This document shows positions 8,865 to 16,872 of a stretch of DNA of 64,000 nt, piece by piece. Position 1 is the first letter of the stretch; each line of letters begins with the position of its first letter. This DNA is from Streptomyces caniscabiei (GTDB taxonomy: Bacteria; Actinomycetota; Actinomycetes; Streptomycetales; Streptomycetaceae): positions 214,911-278,910 of the forward strand of contig NZ_JABXWI010000015.1 in NCBI RefSeq assembly GCF_014930365.1, given 5' to 3'. Made by a program: the position numbers and the translations under genes. The notes beneath the pieces were generated by a model. The model worked only from the letters and a program-made list of their open reading frames with translations, was not told the DNA's origin and made no database searches.

Positions 8865-9380
8865 ATGAGCACCACCCGGCCTTTCTCGCCGGGCGACCGC
8901 GGCCCGGAACCGGGTGCCGGCGGCGCTTCCGGGGTGCCGGGCGGAGACCCGCCCGAGGCTCCCGCCGCGAGCCGTCTCCCCCGTCGACTCGGCTTCGAGG
9001 GCGAGAGCGGGGTGGTGCCGCTGGCCCGTGACTTCACCCGCCAGGCGTTGTACGCGTGGGGGTGGCTGCCGGCCGCGACCGCGGACCAGCGGGCCGCGGC
9101 CGAGGATGTGCTGCTGGTGGTCTCCGAGCTGGTCACCAACGCCTGCCTGCACGCCGGGGGCCCGGCCGAGCTGCGCATCGGCTGCGACAACAAGGTGCTG
9201 CGCATCGAGGTGGCCGACCGGGGCACGGGCAGCCCGGCGCCACGTACTCCGCACCGAGCCGGACGGCCGGGCGGACACGGGATGTTCATCGTCCAGCGGC
9301 TCTGCCTGGACTGGGGGGTCGTACGGGCTCCCGGGGAGTCCGGAAAGACGGTGTGGGCCGAGCTGGGGGCGCCCGCGTAG
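8865..9380 (+). CDS. prsI: Anti-sigma factor kinase, GHKL ATPase (PrsI/RsbW-like)
   Basis: A 171-residue serine kinase/anti-sigma factor of the RsbW/SpoIIAB type. After a Pro/Gly-rich N-terminal 45 residues, the HATPase fold shows the N box VVSELVTNACLHAGG (Glu and Asn for Mg-ATP), the G1 box VADRGTGSPAP and the G2 region RPGGHGMFIVQRLC. It would bind the sigma factor and phosphorylate the STAS partner. GAGGTGAAG precedes the ATG by about six bases. It lies downstream of arsI and close to sigI, so SigI is the most likely target, although Streptomyces has many such kinases and cross-talk is possible. Confidence 0.85.
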   Translation: MSTTRPFSPGDRGPEPGAGGASGVPGGDPPEAPAASRLPRRLGFEGESGVVPLARDFTRQALYAWGWLPAATADQRAAAEDVLLVVSELVTNACLHAGGPAELRIGCDNKVLRIEVADRGTGSPAPRTPHRAGRPGGHGMFIVQRLCLDWGVVRAPGESGKTVWAELGAPA

Positions 9381-9737
9381 CGGCCCCGCGCCGGGCGCGG
9401 GGGCACGAACCGGTGGGCCGAACTGCCCACCGCCGTCGCACCGTCCACCGCCTCGCGCGCCGCCGTCGCACCGTCCACCGCCGTCGCGCACCGTGCACCA
9501 CCGTCGCACTGTTCGCCGCCCGTCGGTGCGCCGGGCGGGCGCCTTCACCCGACCCGCGCTTGCCGGTGGCTGTGGCTTCGCCCGCGCTCGTGGTGGCTTC
9601 CTCCCTGCCCGCCGTGGCGTCGCCCGCCCTCGCCGTGGCGTCGCCCGGCTCATCGACACACATCCGACACTTGCGCGTGTCTTCCTTCTCCAAGGGCCCC
9701 GGCGTACCTTGAGCCGCCGATCTGATGTTCCGTCAGA
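9381..9737. repeat. Non-coding stretch with degenerate direct repeats
   Basis: 357 bases with no supported gene. The unit CGCCGTCGCACCGTCCACCG occurs at 9431-9450 and 9461-9480, with a decayed third copy after 9480. GCCGTGGCGTCGCCCG occurs at 9611-9626 and 9632-9647. This may be low-complexity expansion; no function is visible. Confidence 0.55.
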
Positions 9738-10475
9738 ATGTGGGGTGCCGAGGTGTCGTACCGGACGTACCAGAAACGAACCGCCGTGCTCGCGTCCCTC
9801 GCGGCCCTGGCCGGCTCGGCGGTGCTGATGGCCGCCCCGGTGGCTCATGCCGAGGTCGTGGACGTCGAGTACAACTGCAAGACGCCGATCGGGGACAAGT
9901 CCGCGGTGTCGCCGATCGACATCAAGGGAGTCGAGAGCGGCGACGGCTACAAGATCACCATGTCGTGGCAGAAGGGTGTCTCGTCCAGCCCGGTCGAGCT
10001 GGGCAAGGGCGCGATGACGCCCAGCGCCACGATCGCACTGGGCGGGGCCGACAGCGGCACGCTCACGGTGACGGGGCCGGCCAACGAGGAGGCGCTCCCG
10101 GCCAACACCCCGATCAAGATCAACGACCTGAGCGGCACGTACACCCCGAAGAAGACCGGCAAGGTCGAGTTCACCGCGGGGGTCCTGACCATCAAGGCCC
10201 TCGGCACGGTGACCACCTGCACCCCGGGCAACGATCCCGCGCCGTCGCTGACTCTCGACGTCACCGCCGGGGGCGGCTCGGGCGGCGGGTCCGACACCGG
10301 TGGCTCGGGCGGGTCGAACGCGTCGGGCGGTACGGGAGGTTCGGGTGGCGAGCTGCCGCAGACCGGCCCCCTGGACTCGGCGGTCGCGCTCGGCACACTC
10401 GGCGGCACGGTGCTGCTCGCGGGCACGGCGGGGGTGCTGTGGGTGACGCGCAGGAACCAGGCGGTACGTCGCTGA
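9738..10475 (+). CDS. Secreted cell-wall-anchored protein with LPQTG sortase motif
   Basis: A 245-residue exported protein. It has an N-terminal signal peptide (KRTAVLASLAALAGSAVLMAAPVAHA, cleavage near AHA-E), a beta-rich body with two cysteines (NCKTPIG and TTCTPG, possibly a disulphide), then a Gly/Ser-rich linker. The C-terminus is a sorting signal: LPQTG, a hydrophobic helix (LGGTVLLAGTAGVLWV) and a basic tail RRNQAVRR. It is therefore likely linked to peptidoglycan by a sortase. A GTG at 9753 is an alternative start. The next gene begins 13 bases later, so the pair is probably co-transcribed. The specific function is not known. Confidence 0.82.
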   Translation: MWGAEVSYRTYQKRTAVLASLAALAGSAVLMAAPVAHAEVVDVEYNCKTPIGDKSAVSPIDIKGVESGDGYKITMSWQKGVSSSPVELGKGAMTPSATIALGGADSGTLTVTGPANEEALPANTPIKINDLSGTYTPKKTGKVEFTAGVLTIKALGTVTTCTPGNDPAPSLTLDVTAGGGSGGGSDTGGSGGSNASGGTGGSGGELPQTGPLDSAVALGTLGGTVLLAGTAGVLWVTRRNQAVRR

Positions 10476-10488
10476 ACGGGAGCCGGAC

Positions 10489-11607
10489 GTGATCAGTGGG
10501 CGGACCCCGGCGTCGTACACCACCAGGGTGCTCACCCTGGTGGTGCTCACCCTTGCCCTGGCGCTCCCGGCGCTCCCGGCGCCCCTCGCGAACGCGGCCA
10601 CGCCGACCGTGAAGCTGTCGAAGTCGGAGGCGGGGACCGGTGGTTCGGTCACCGTGACCGGGAGCGGCTGGCGGCCTGAGGCGATCCTGATGGTGCTGAT
10701 CTGCGGCCGGTCGACGCCGTCGGGCGGTGTGCCCGGGGGCACCGACTCCTGCGCCAACGCCGACGGACGGGCCGTGACCGCCGACGACAAGGGCGCGTTC
10801 CGCCGGGAGTTGCCGGTTGCGGAGCCCCCGGTGCCGTGCCCGTGCGTCGTGCACGTCTCCACCATCACCGGCCCGGAGGCCGAGGCCGACGTGGCGTTCC
10901 GGGTCGCCGGGCACTCCGTCGAGCCGCTGCCGCGGGAGGTGACCGGCGGGCGCCTGTCGCTCCTGACGGACAGTCGACTGACGGGCTCCAGCGGGCTGTT
11001 GACCTGGTTCGGGGCGCCACCCGCCCGTGAACTGGTCCTCACCGTGGGCAACGTCGGCACCTCCCCGGTGAAGGACCCGGTCTTCCAGGTCGGCACCTCC
11101 CACGGGGTGTTCGCGCCACGCTGGGAGGAGCAGCGGTGGCGTGGCACGGTCCCGCCGGGCGGCGAGGCCCGCGTCACCCTGCCCGTCGAACTCGCGGCCG
11201 GGGCCCACGGCGACTACACCGTCTCCCTCACCTACGGCGGCAAGGTCCTCGCCGAGCAGCCGTGGAGCGTGGGCCGCCCCTGGGGCGTCACCCTCTTCTG
11301 GCTGATGCTCTGCCTCGTCGTGCCCGCCGCGCTGTTCCGGATCGGCATGGCGGTGGTGGACCGCGTACGGCCCGGGCGCGAGGCTCCCGAGCGCGGAGGC
11401 CGGAGGCGACGCGTCGTGTCCCTCCCCGCCTGGCTCCCCCGGCCACCCCCGTCGACCGCGGCCCACGCCCATCCCCGCACCCCGTCCCCGCCCCGCACAC
11501 CCTCGACCCTGCCGTGGTTCACACCGGACTTGGACTCGGACACGGATACGGAGGCGGACGCGGGCACATCAGCCGGAGGGGCGCGGTCACGCCGTACGGG
11601 CATGTGA
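10489..11607 (+). CDS. Exported membrane-anchored protein with neocarzinostatin-like Ig-fold region
   Basis: A 372-residue protein with a signal peptide (residues 13-36, ending ANAA) and a beta-rich region at 37-140. That region (SVTVTGSGWRPEAILMVLICG, followed by CANADGRAVTADDKGAF and PCPCVVHVS) resembles the immunoglobulin-like fold of neocarzinostatin-type proteins. A second beta domain follows, then one transmembrane helix (VTLFWLMLCLVVPAALFRIG) near residue 265 and a long Pro/Arg-rich cytoplasmic tail. GGGAG lies a few bases before the GTG start. It follows the LPQTG protein by 13 bases, suggesting a joint surface role. The fold assignment is by eye. Confidence 0.68.
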   Translation: MISGRTPASYTTRVLTLVVLTLALALPALPAPLANAATPTVKLSKSEAGTGGSVTVTGSGWRPEAILMVLICGRSTPSGGVPGGTDSCANADGRAVTADDKGAFRRELPVAEPPVPCPCVVHVSTITGPEAEADVAFRVAGHSVEPLPREVTGGRLSLLTDSRLTGSSGLLTWFGAPPARELVLTVGNVGTSPVKDPVFQVGTSHGVFAPRWEEQRWRGTVPPGGEARVTLPVELAAGAHGDYTVSLTYGGKVLAEQPWSVGRPWGVTLFWLMLCLVVPAALFRIGMAVVDRVRPGREAPERGGRRRRVVSLPAWLPRPPPSTAAHAHPRTPSPPRTPSTLPWFTPDLDSDTDTEADAGTSAGGARSRRTGM

Positions 11608-11615
11608 AGCGCGCG

Positions 11616-11650
11616 AAAGGGCCGCCGCACCCGGAGTGCGGCGGCCCTTT
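11616..11650. terminator. Bidirectional terminator hairpin
   Basis: Perfect 15-base-pair stem (11616-11630 with 11636-11650) and a five-base loop CCGGA. One arm begins AAAGGG and the other ends CCCTTT. It separates the convergent genes ending at 11607 and 11676, so it can serve both. Confidence 0.85.
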
Positions 11651-11675
11651 CCCCTGGTCCGGCGGGCGTCGCCCC

Positions 11676-13220
11676 TCAGTTGACGTCGCCCGTGAGGGCC
11701 CTGACCTTCTTGCGGTACATGTGGATCGCGAAGCCGGCGAGGACGGCGAGGGTGGCCTCGACGGCGACCATGGCGGTGCCGCTGAGGTCGAAGCCGCCGA
11801 CGGCCGGGTTGGAGAGCAGGCCGGTGATCGAGTCGCCCGCGGTGACCGCGAGGAACCACACGCCCATCATCTGGCTGGCGTACTTGGCCGGGGCCATCTT
11901 CGTCGTCACCGACAGCCCGACGGGGGAGAGGCACAGCTCACCGACGGTCTGGATGAAGTAGATGCCCACCAGCCACATCGGGCTGGCCAGGGTGCCGTCC
12001 GCCGCCATGCCCAGCGGGATCAGGAAGAAGAAGAACGAGACACCGATGAGCACCAGCGCCATCGCGAACTTCACGGCCGTACTGGGCTCCCTGCCCTGGC
12101 GGTTGAGCCACAGCCAGAGCCAGGCGAAGACCGGGGCCAGCGCCATGATGAACAGCGGGTTCAGCGACTGGTACCAGGACGTCGGGAACTCGAAGCCGAG
12201 CAGCGAGCCGGCCACCTTCTCGTCGTTCGAGCCGAACGCCTGGACCGTGGACGCGCCCTGGTCGTAGATCATCCAGAACACGGCGGCGGCGACGAAGAAC
12301 CAGATGTAGCCGGTCATCTTCGACTGCTCGGCGGTGGTCAGCTCCTTGTCGCGCTTGATGCGCAGCAGCACACCCGCCGGGACGACCAGGCCGATGACCG
12401 TGAGCGGGATCATCGCCCAGTTCAGGGTGAAGTGGCCGCTGAGGCCGACGGCGCCGTAGAAGACGGCCGCGACGGCCAGCCAGAGCAGGCCCTTGCGCAG
12501 CCAGGCGGCGCGCTCCTCGGCGGCCAGCGGCTTCGGGACGATGTCGCTCGTCGGACTCAGGGTCCGGCTGCCGGCGAGGAAGACGGCGAGGCCGATGGCC
12601 ATGCCGACCGCGGCCAGACCGAAGCCGAGGTGCCAGTTGACCTCCTGGCCGACGGTGCCGATGGCCAGCGGGGCGAAGAACGCACCCGCGTTGATGCCCA
12701 TGTAGAAGATCGTGAAGCCGCCGTCGCGCCGCGGGTCCTCGGGGCCGTCGTACAGGTGGCCCACCATCGTGGAGATGTTGGCCTTCAACAGACCGGAACC
12801 GGCCGCGACCAGCACCAGGCCGGCGAAGAACGGTGCCTGACCGCCCGGCAGGGCGAGCACCAGGTGCCCGGACATGATCGTGACGGCCGCGATCGCCACC
12901 GTCTTGCGGGGGCCCCAGACACGGTCGCCGAGCCAGCCGCCGGGCATGGCGAGCAGATAGACCATCGCCGAGTAGACGGCGACGATCGTGGTGGTGGTGG
13001 CCAGGTCCATGGCCAGGCCGCCTCCCATGCTCCCCTTGCCGGCGTCGGGGCCGCCGGAGAGCAGGTAGACGGTGAGGAGAGCCTTCATGCCGTAGTAGGA
13101 GAATCGCTCCCACATCTCGGTCATGAAGAGAGTGGCCAGTCCGCGGGGGTGGCCGAAGAAGGTGCCCTCGCCGCCGGGGGTTGCCCGGCCGGCCGAGTCC
13201 TTCGTCAGGCTGGACGCCAT
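11676..13220 (-). CDS. Proton-coupled oligopeptide transporter (POT/PTR2 family)
   Basis: A 514-residue major-facilitator-type symporter for di- and tripeptides in the cytoplasmic membrane, with about fourteen hydrophobic segments as expected. The family signature ExxERFxYYG is present as EMWERFSYYG near the N-terminus, and FYMGINAGAFFAPL matches the conserved POT motif of the fifth helix. The start at 13220 is set by AAGGA six bases upstream; an upstream extension in the same frame has no ribosome site. It is a single gene, convergent with the exported-protein pair and divergent from the response regulator. Confidence 0.9.
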   Translation of the reverse strand: MASSLTKDSAGRATPGGEGTFFGHPRGLATLFMTEMWERFSYYGMKALLTVYLLSGGPDAGKGSMGGGLAMDLATTTTIVAVYSAMVYLLAMPGGWLGDRVWGPRKTVAIAAVTIMSGHLVLALPGGQAPFFAGLVLVAAGSGLLKANISTMVGHLYDGPEDPRRDGGFTIFYMGINAGAFFAPLAIGTVGQEVNWHLGFGLAAVGMAIGLAVFLAGSRTLSPTSDIVPKPLAAEERAAWLRKGLLWLAVAAVFYGAVGLSGHFTLNWAMIPLTVIGLVVPAGVLLRIKRDKELTTAEQSKMTGYIWFFVAAAVFWMIYDQGASTVQAFGSNDEKVAGSLLGFEFPTSWYQSLNPLFIMALAPVFAWLWLWLNRQGREPSTAVKFAMALVLIGVSFFFFLIPLGMAADGTLASPMWLVGIYFIQTVGELCLSPVGLSVTTKMAPAKYASQMMGVWFLAVTAGDSITGLLSNPAVGGFDLSGTAMVAVEATLAVLAGFAIHMYRKKVRALTGDVN

Positions 13221-13700
13221 GGTCGTTCCTTGCTGTTCGGGACGGCGCGCGTGGGGGCGCGCGCCCACAGGGTGTTCCGCACACAAAAGAGACCCTCGGC
13301 GCGGATATGTCGCCAAAGGTCCCCACGTGCAGCTACAGGCGTTCCGTCACCATACGCCAGGAGGAAGCAGGAAACGGAAGGGCTTGAGAGGCGGATCACA
13401 GGTAAGAAGGCGCTGGTGATCGCGCATTCCAAGGTGAATCAGGGGTTCATGGCGCATAGGCGCAGGATGTGACCCTGCGGGGCGCGGCGCGGCGACGCCC
13501 CGTTCACAGGGGCGGCGGGCGATTCCCACCGAACCCGGCCGTCATCTCCACACGGTGACGCGGATCTTCACCGGCGGCGGACGAAACGCCCACCGCAGTG
13601 GATCATGACCATGGGGAGTAAGAGAACCATGGGACAAAGGTGTGAATCACGCTTGCCGATCACCCTCCACCTGCGGTTCTCGGCGGACTACCATCAGCCC
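13221..13700. other. Long divergent intergenic region
   Basis: 480 bases between the transporter and the response regulator. It holds a GC-rich inverted repeat around 13242-13265 (GCGCGCGTGGGGGCGCGCGC), which could fold in the transporter 5' leader. TACCAT at 13689-13694, seven bases before the regulator ATG, may be the -10 of a leaderless transcript. No gene is supported here. Confidence 0.4.
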
Positions 13701-14378
13701 ATGACCCGTGTACTGCTCGCCGAGGACGACGCGTCCATCTCGGAGCCGTTGGCTCGCGCACTGCGCCGGGAAGGGTACGAGGTGGAGGTCCGCGAGGACG
13801 GTCCCACCGCGCTGGACGCCGGAATGCAGGGTGGCGTCGACCTGGTCGTCCTGGACCTGGGGCTGCCCGGGATGGACGGCCTGGAGGTGGCCCGTCGGCT
13901 GCGCGCCGAGGGGCACACCGTGCCGATCCTCATCCTGACCGCGCGCGCCGACGAGGTGGACACCGTCGTCGGTCTCGACGCGGGCGCCGACGACTACGTC
14001 ACCAAGCCCTTCCGGCTGGCCGAGCTGCTCGCCCGTGTCCGGGCCCTGCTGCGGCGCGGCTCCTCCGAGCCGGCGCAGCCGCCCGCCACCCACGGCGTGC
14101 GGATCGACGTCGAGTCCCACCGGGCGTGGATGGGGGACGAGGAACTCCAGCTCACGGCCAAGGAGTTCGACCTGCTGCGGGTGCTCGTGCGCGACGCCGG
14201 GCGGGTCGTCACCCGTGACCAGCTGATGCGCGAGGTCTGGGACACCACCTGGTGGTCGTCCACGAAGACCCTCGACATGCACATCTCCTGGCTGCGCAAG
14301 AAGCTCGGCGACGACGCGGCGAACCCGCGGTACATCGCGACGGTGCGCGGGGTCGGATTCCGGTTCGAGAAGAACTGA
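13701..14378 (+). CDS. Two-component response regulator, OmpR/PhoB family
   Basis: A 225-residue DNA-binding regulator. The receiver domain (residues 1-115) has the acidic pair EDD, the phospho-acceptor Asp in VVLDLGLPGMDG, the Thr of LTARAD and the Lys of DDYVTKPF. The winged-helix effector domain follows (ELQLTAKEFDLLRVL, TKTLDMHISWLRKKLGDD, YIATVRGVGFRFE). I start at the ATG at 13701, where homologous receivers begin; the frame is open for 32 more codons. There is no clear ribosome site, but a -10-like TACCAT ends seven bases upstream, so the mRNA may be leaderless. The histidine kinase downstream is its probable partner. Confidence 0.92.
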   Translation: MTRVLLAEDDASISEPLARALRREGYEVEVREDGPTALDAGMQGGVDLVVLDLGLPGMDGLEVARRLRAEGHTVPILILTARADEVDTVVGLDAGADDYVTKPFRLAELLARVRALLRRGSSEPAQPPATHGVRIDVESHRAWMGDEELQLTAKEFDLLRVLVRDAGRVVTRDQLMREVWDTTWWSSTKTLDMHISWLRKKLGDDAANPRYIATVRGVGFRFEKN

Positions 14379-14453
14379 GACCCGCCGGGCCGAACCGGGC
14401 GCCCCACGGCTCGGGGGCGCGGGACGTGTGGTGGCCGCGGGTCCCTCGTGGCC

Positions 14454-14485
14454 GGTCGCGCCGCTTCCCGCGCCCCTCACGGGGC
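14454..14485. repeat. Decayed copy of the 3'-end GC-rich repeat
   Basis: A divergent copy of the element whose core reads GCAGTTCCCCGCGCCCC elsewhere, here CCGCTTCCCGCGCCCCT followed by a CACGGGGCTTCGCCCC hairpin. It lies just after the response regulator stop. Confidence 0.5.
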
Positions 14486-14610
14486 TTCGCCCCGTCGCCC
14501 GCCGGCACCCCGCCGGCGTCGGCGGGCGGCACCGACCCCCGCCCGGCGGCGGGTGCCGGGTGCCGCACAATCAGAGGTCCAGGAAAACCCGCCCCGCCCG
14601 GAGGGCAACC

Positions 14611-15879
14611 GTGCGTCGCCGTCTCATCCAGTCCACCCTCGCCGTGGTCCTCGTGGTCATCGCCGTGTTCGGCGTCTCCCTCGTCATCGTCGAGACCCGC
14701 ACGATCAGCAACAGCGCCGAGGAACGCGTGGAGTCCGAGGCCGTCCAGCTGACCAGCATCGTGGACAGCCGGATCATCGGCGACGAGAGGATCACCCCCG
14801 AGGTCCTGCGGGACCAGGTCGGCGACGAGCGCTACGCCCGTATCGAGATCCCCGGCCAGTCCGTGATCGAGATCGGCGAGAAGCCCGTCGGCGACGTCAT
14901 CAGCCACCAGGCCACGGGCGAGAAGGACGAGGTCGTCACGGTCGAGGAGTCCCGCTCGGCGGTCAGCCGCGAGGTCGGCCGGACGCTGCTGATCATCGCG
15001 GCCGTGGCCCTGCTCGCGGTCATCGCCGCCGTCCTCCTCGCCGTACGCCAGGCCAACCGCCTCGCCTCCCCCCTCACCGACCTCGCCGAGACCGCCGAAC
15101 GGCTCGGCTCCGGCGACCCGCGCCCCCGCCACAAGCGGTACGGCGTCCCCGAGCTGGACCGCGTCGCGGACGTGCTCGACGCCTCCGCCGAGCGCATCGG
15201 CCGCATGCTGACCGCCGAGCGGCGGCTCGCCGCGGACGCCTCCCATCAGCTGCGCACACCGCTGACCGCGCTGTCGATGCGGCTGGAGGAGATCACCCTC
15301 ACCGACGACATCGACACGGTGAAGGAGGAGGCGCACATCGCGCTCACCCAGGTCGAACGCCTCACGGACGTCGTGGAGCGGCTCCTCACCAACTCCCGCG
15401 ACCCCCGCAACGGCTCCGCCGTCTCCTTCGAGCTCGACGAGGTCATCAAGCAGCAGCTGGAGGAGTGGCGGCCGGCCTACCGCAGCGCCGGGCGGGCCGT
15501 CGTCAGCTCCGGCAAACGCCACCTCCAGGCCGTGGGCACCCCGGGCGCGGTCGCGCAGGTGCTGGCCGCGCTGATCGAGAACTCGCTGATGCACGGCGGC
15601 GGCACGGTGGCACTGCGCACCCGGGTCACCGGCAACCAGGCGGTGATCGAGGTCACCGACGAGGGGCCCGGCGTCCCCGCCGACCTCGGGGCGCGGATCT
15701 TCGAGCGGGCGATCAGCGGGCGCAACTCCACGGGCATCGGGCTGGCGGTGGCGCGGGACCTCGCCGAGGCCGACGGGGGGCGCCTGGAGATGCTCCAGGC
15801 GCAGCCGCCGGTGTTCGGGCTGTTCCTGTCGCGCACGCCGGTGCGGACGCCTGCCGGCGAGGACCGGCCGGTTCGGTAG
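14611..15879 (+). CDS. Sensor histidine kinase
   Basis: A 422-residue membrane kinase. Transmembrane segment 1 (LIQSTLAVVLVVIAVFGVSLVIV) is followed by an external sensor loop of about 100 residues and transmembrane segment 2 (TLLIIAAVALLAVIAAVLLAV). A HAMP linker leads to the H box DASHQLRTPLTAL (phospho-acceptor His). The ATP-binding domain has the N box ALIENSLMHGG, G1 DEGPGVP and G2 STGIGLAVARDLAEADGG. The GTG at 14611 has GGAGGG seven bases upstream. It lies 232 bases after the response regulator, with which it presumably pairs. The stimulus is unknown. Confidence 0.9.
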   Translation: MRRRLIQSTLAVVLVVIAVFGVSLVIVETRTISNSAEERVESEAVQLTSIVDSRIIGDERITPEVLRDQVGDERYARIEIPGQSVIEIGEKPVGDVISHQATGEKDEVVTVEESRSAVSREVGRTLLIIAAVALLAVIAAVLLAVRQANRLASPLTDLAETAERLGSGDPRPRHKRYGVPELDRVADVLDASAERIGRMLTAERRLAADASHQLRTPLTALSMRLEEITLTDDIDTVKEEAHIALTQVERLTDVVERLLTNSRDPRNGSAVSFELDEVIKQQLEEWRPAYRSAGRAVVSSGKRHLQAVGTPGAVAQVLAALIENSLMHGGGTVALRTRVTGNQAVIEVTDEGPGVPADLGARIFERAISGRNSTGIGLAVARDLAEADGGRLEMLQAQPPVFGLFLSRTPVRTPAGEDRPVR

Positions 15880-16001
15880 CCCGGCGGTCGGTCAGCCGGC
15901 TCTCGGCGGTCGGTGCGAGGGGTTCGCGGGGGTGCTGAGCCTCGGGTTCGCGGATGCGCCGTGGCTGTCCCGGGCGTGATGCGGCGGCTGCGGGCCGGTG
16001 A

Positions 16002-16032
16002 GGCTTCTCGCGCGGTTCCCCGCGCCCCTGAA
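16002..16032. repeat. GC-rich 3'-end repeat, single arm
   Basis: GGCTTCTCGCGCGGTTCCCC followed by GCGCCCCTGAA, one arm of the family of repeats that recurs at gene ends in this window. It sits between the convergent kinase gene and GtrA-like gene. Confidence 0.7.
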
Positions 16033-16057
16033 GGCGCGGCCCGCGCCCCCTCCGGTG

Positions 16058-16600
16058 TCAGCGGCGTTTGCCCGTGACCGTCCGCGGGTGGGCCGACTCC
16101 GCTTCCAGGAACGATTCCGCTCGGGCCACCGTCTCGCGCGCCGGGAGGGCCCGGAACACCCAGGTGCGGTACGACCAGAACCGGAAGAGGGTCGCGACGC
16201 CGATGCCGAGGAACTTGAAGACGTTGGACTGCAGGGGGCTGTCCCAGCCGAAGCCGTACGTGGCGGTGTAGAGGACGCCGTTCTCGATGACCAGGCCGAC
16301 CGCGCTGAACAGCAGGAACAGCGACAGCTCCTTCGTACGGCCGCTCTTGTCACGGTCCCGGTACGTGAAGTAGCGGAAGCCGACGTAGTTGAACACGATG
16401 GCGACGACCGTGGCGATGACGCTGGCCCGGACCACCTGGAGCTCGGTGGTGTGCCGCACGAGGTTGAAGACCCCGAGGTTCACCAACAGCCCCGCACCGC
16501 CCACGGCGCCGAACTTGGCGAGCTCGCGCACGAGCAGGTCGAGTCGGCGGCGCAGGGCGCCGCGGGGCCTCGTATCGGGCCCCGAGCTGGTATGTCCCAT
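16058..16600 (-). CDS. GtrA-like membrane protein
   Basis: A 180-residue protein of the GtrA/DPMS family with four predicted membrane helices: KFGAVGGAGLLVNLGVFNLV, VVRASVIATVVAIVFNYVGF, LFLLFSAVGLVIENGVLY and NVFKFLGIGVATLFRFW. The family signature FNYVGFRYFTYRDR and the closing FRFWSYRTWVF are present. Members are thought to help move or use lipid-linked sugars for envelope polysaccharides. It is divergent from purK across a 272-base gap containing several GATC-rich sequences. No glycosyltransferase partner is adjacent, so the substrate is unknown. Confidence 0.88.
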   Translation of the reverse strand: MGHTSSGPDTRPRGALRRRLDLLVRELAKFGAVGGAGLLVNLGVFNLVRHTTELQVVRASVIATVVAIVFNYVGFRYFTYRDRDKSGRTKELSLFLLFSAVGLVIENGVLYTATYGFGWDSPLQSNVFKFLGIGVATLFRFWSYRTWVFRALPARETVARAESFLEAESAHPRTVTGKRR

Positions 16601-16872
16601 CGTGTGCTGCCCCCGTCACTCGGTTCCGGTCGGTGTCGTGCCGGTGGTCAGCCGGGCGCTGCCCCGTCCGAAAAGATCTGAACGATCAGAAATGAGTTGA
16701 TCTTCGGTCGAATTCCACTGGTCCCGCCATGCTAACCAGCGCCCCTGGACGATGCCTGTGCAGAAGCTCACAGCCGGGACACACGGGAGGTCCAGGGGCG
16801 GTCCGGTGGGGAAATCGGCGAGGAAATCGGGCACCCGCAAGTGGCCGATTCCGTGGCCGATACCCTGGGGGC

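Noticed and set aside
11136..13472. A 778-codon plus-strand frame over the POT transporter
   Set aside because: Low-complexity translation without domains; the transporter on the minus strand has clear family motifs.
16673..16704. AAGATC...GATCTT inverted repeat in the gtrA-purK gap
   Set aside because: Arms are only six bases with a 20-base gap; too weak to call an operator.
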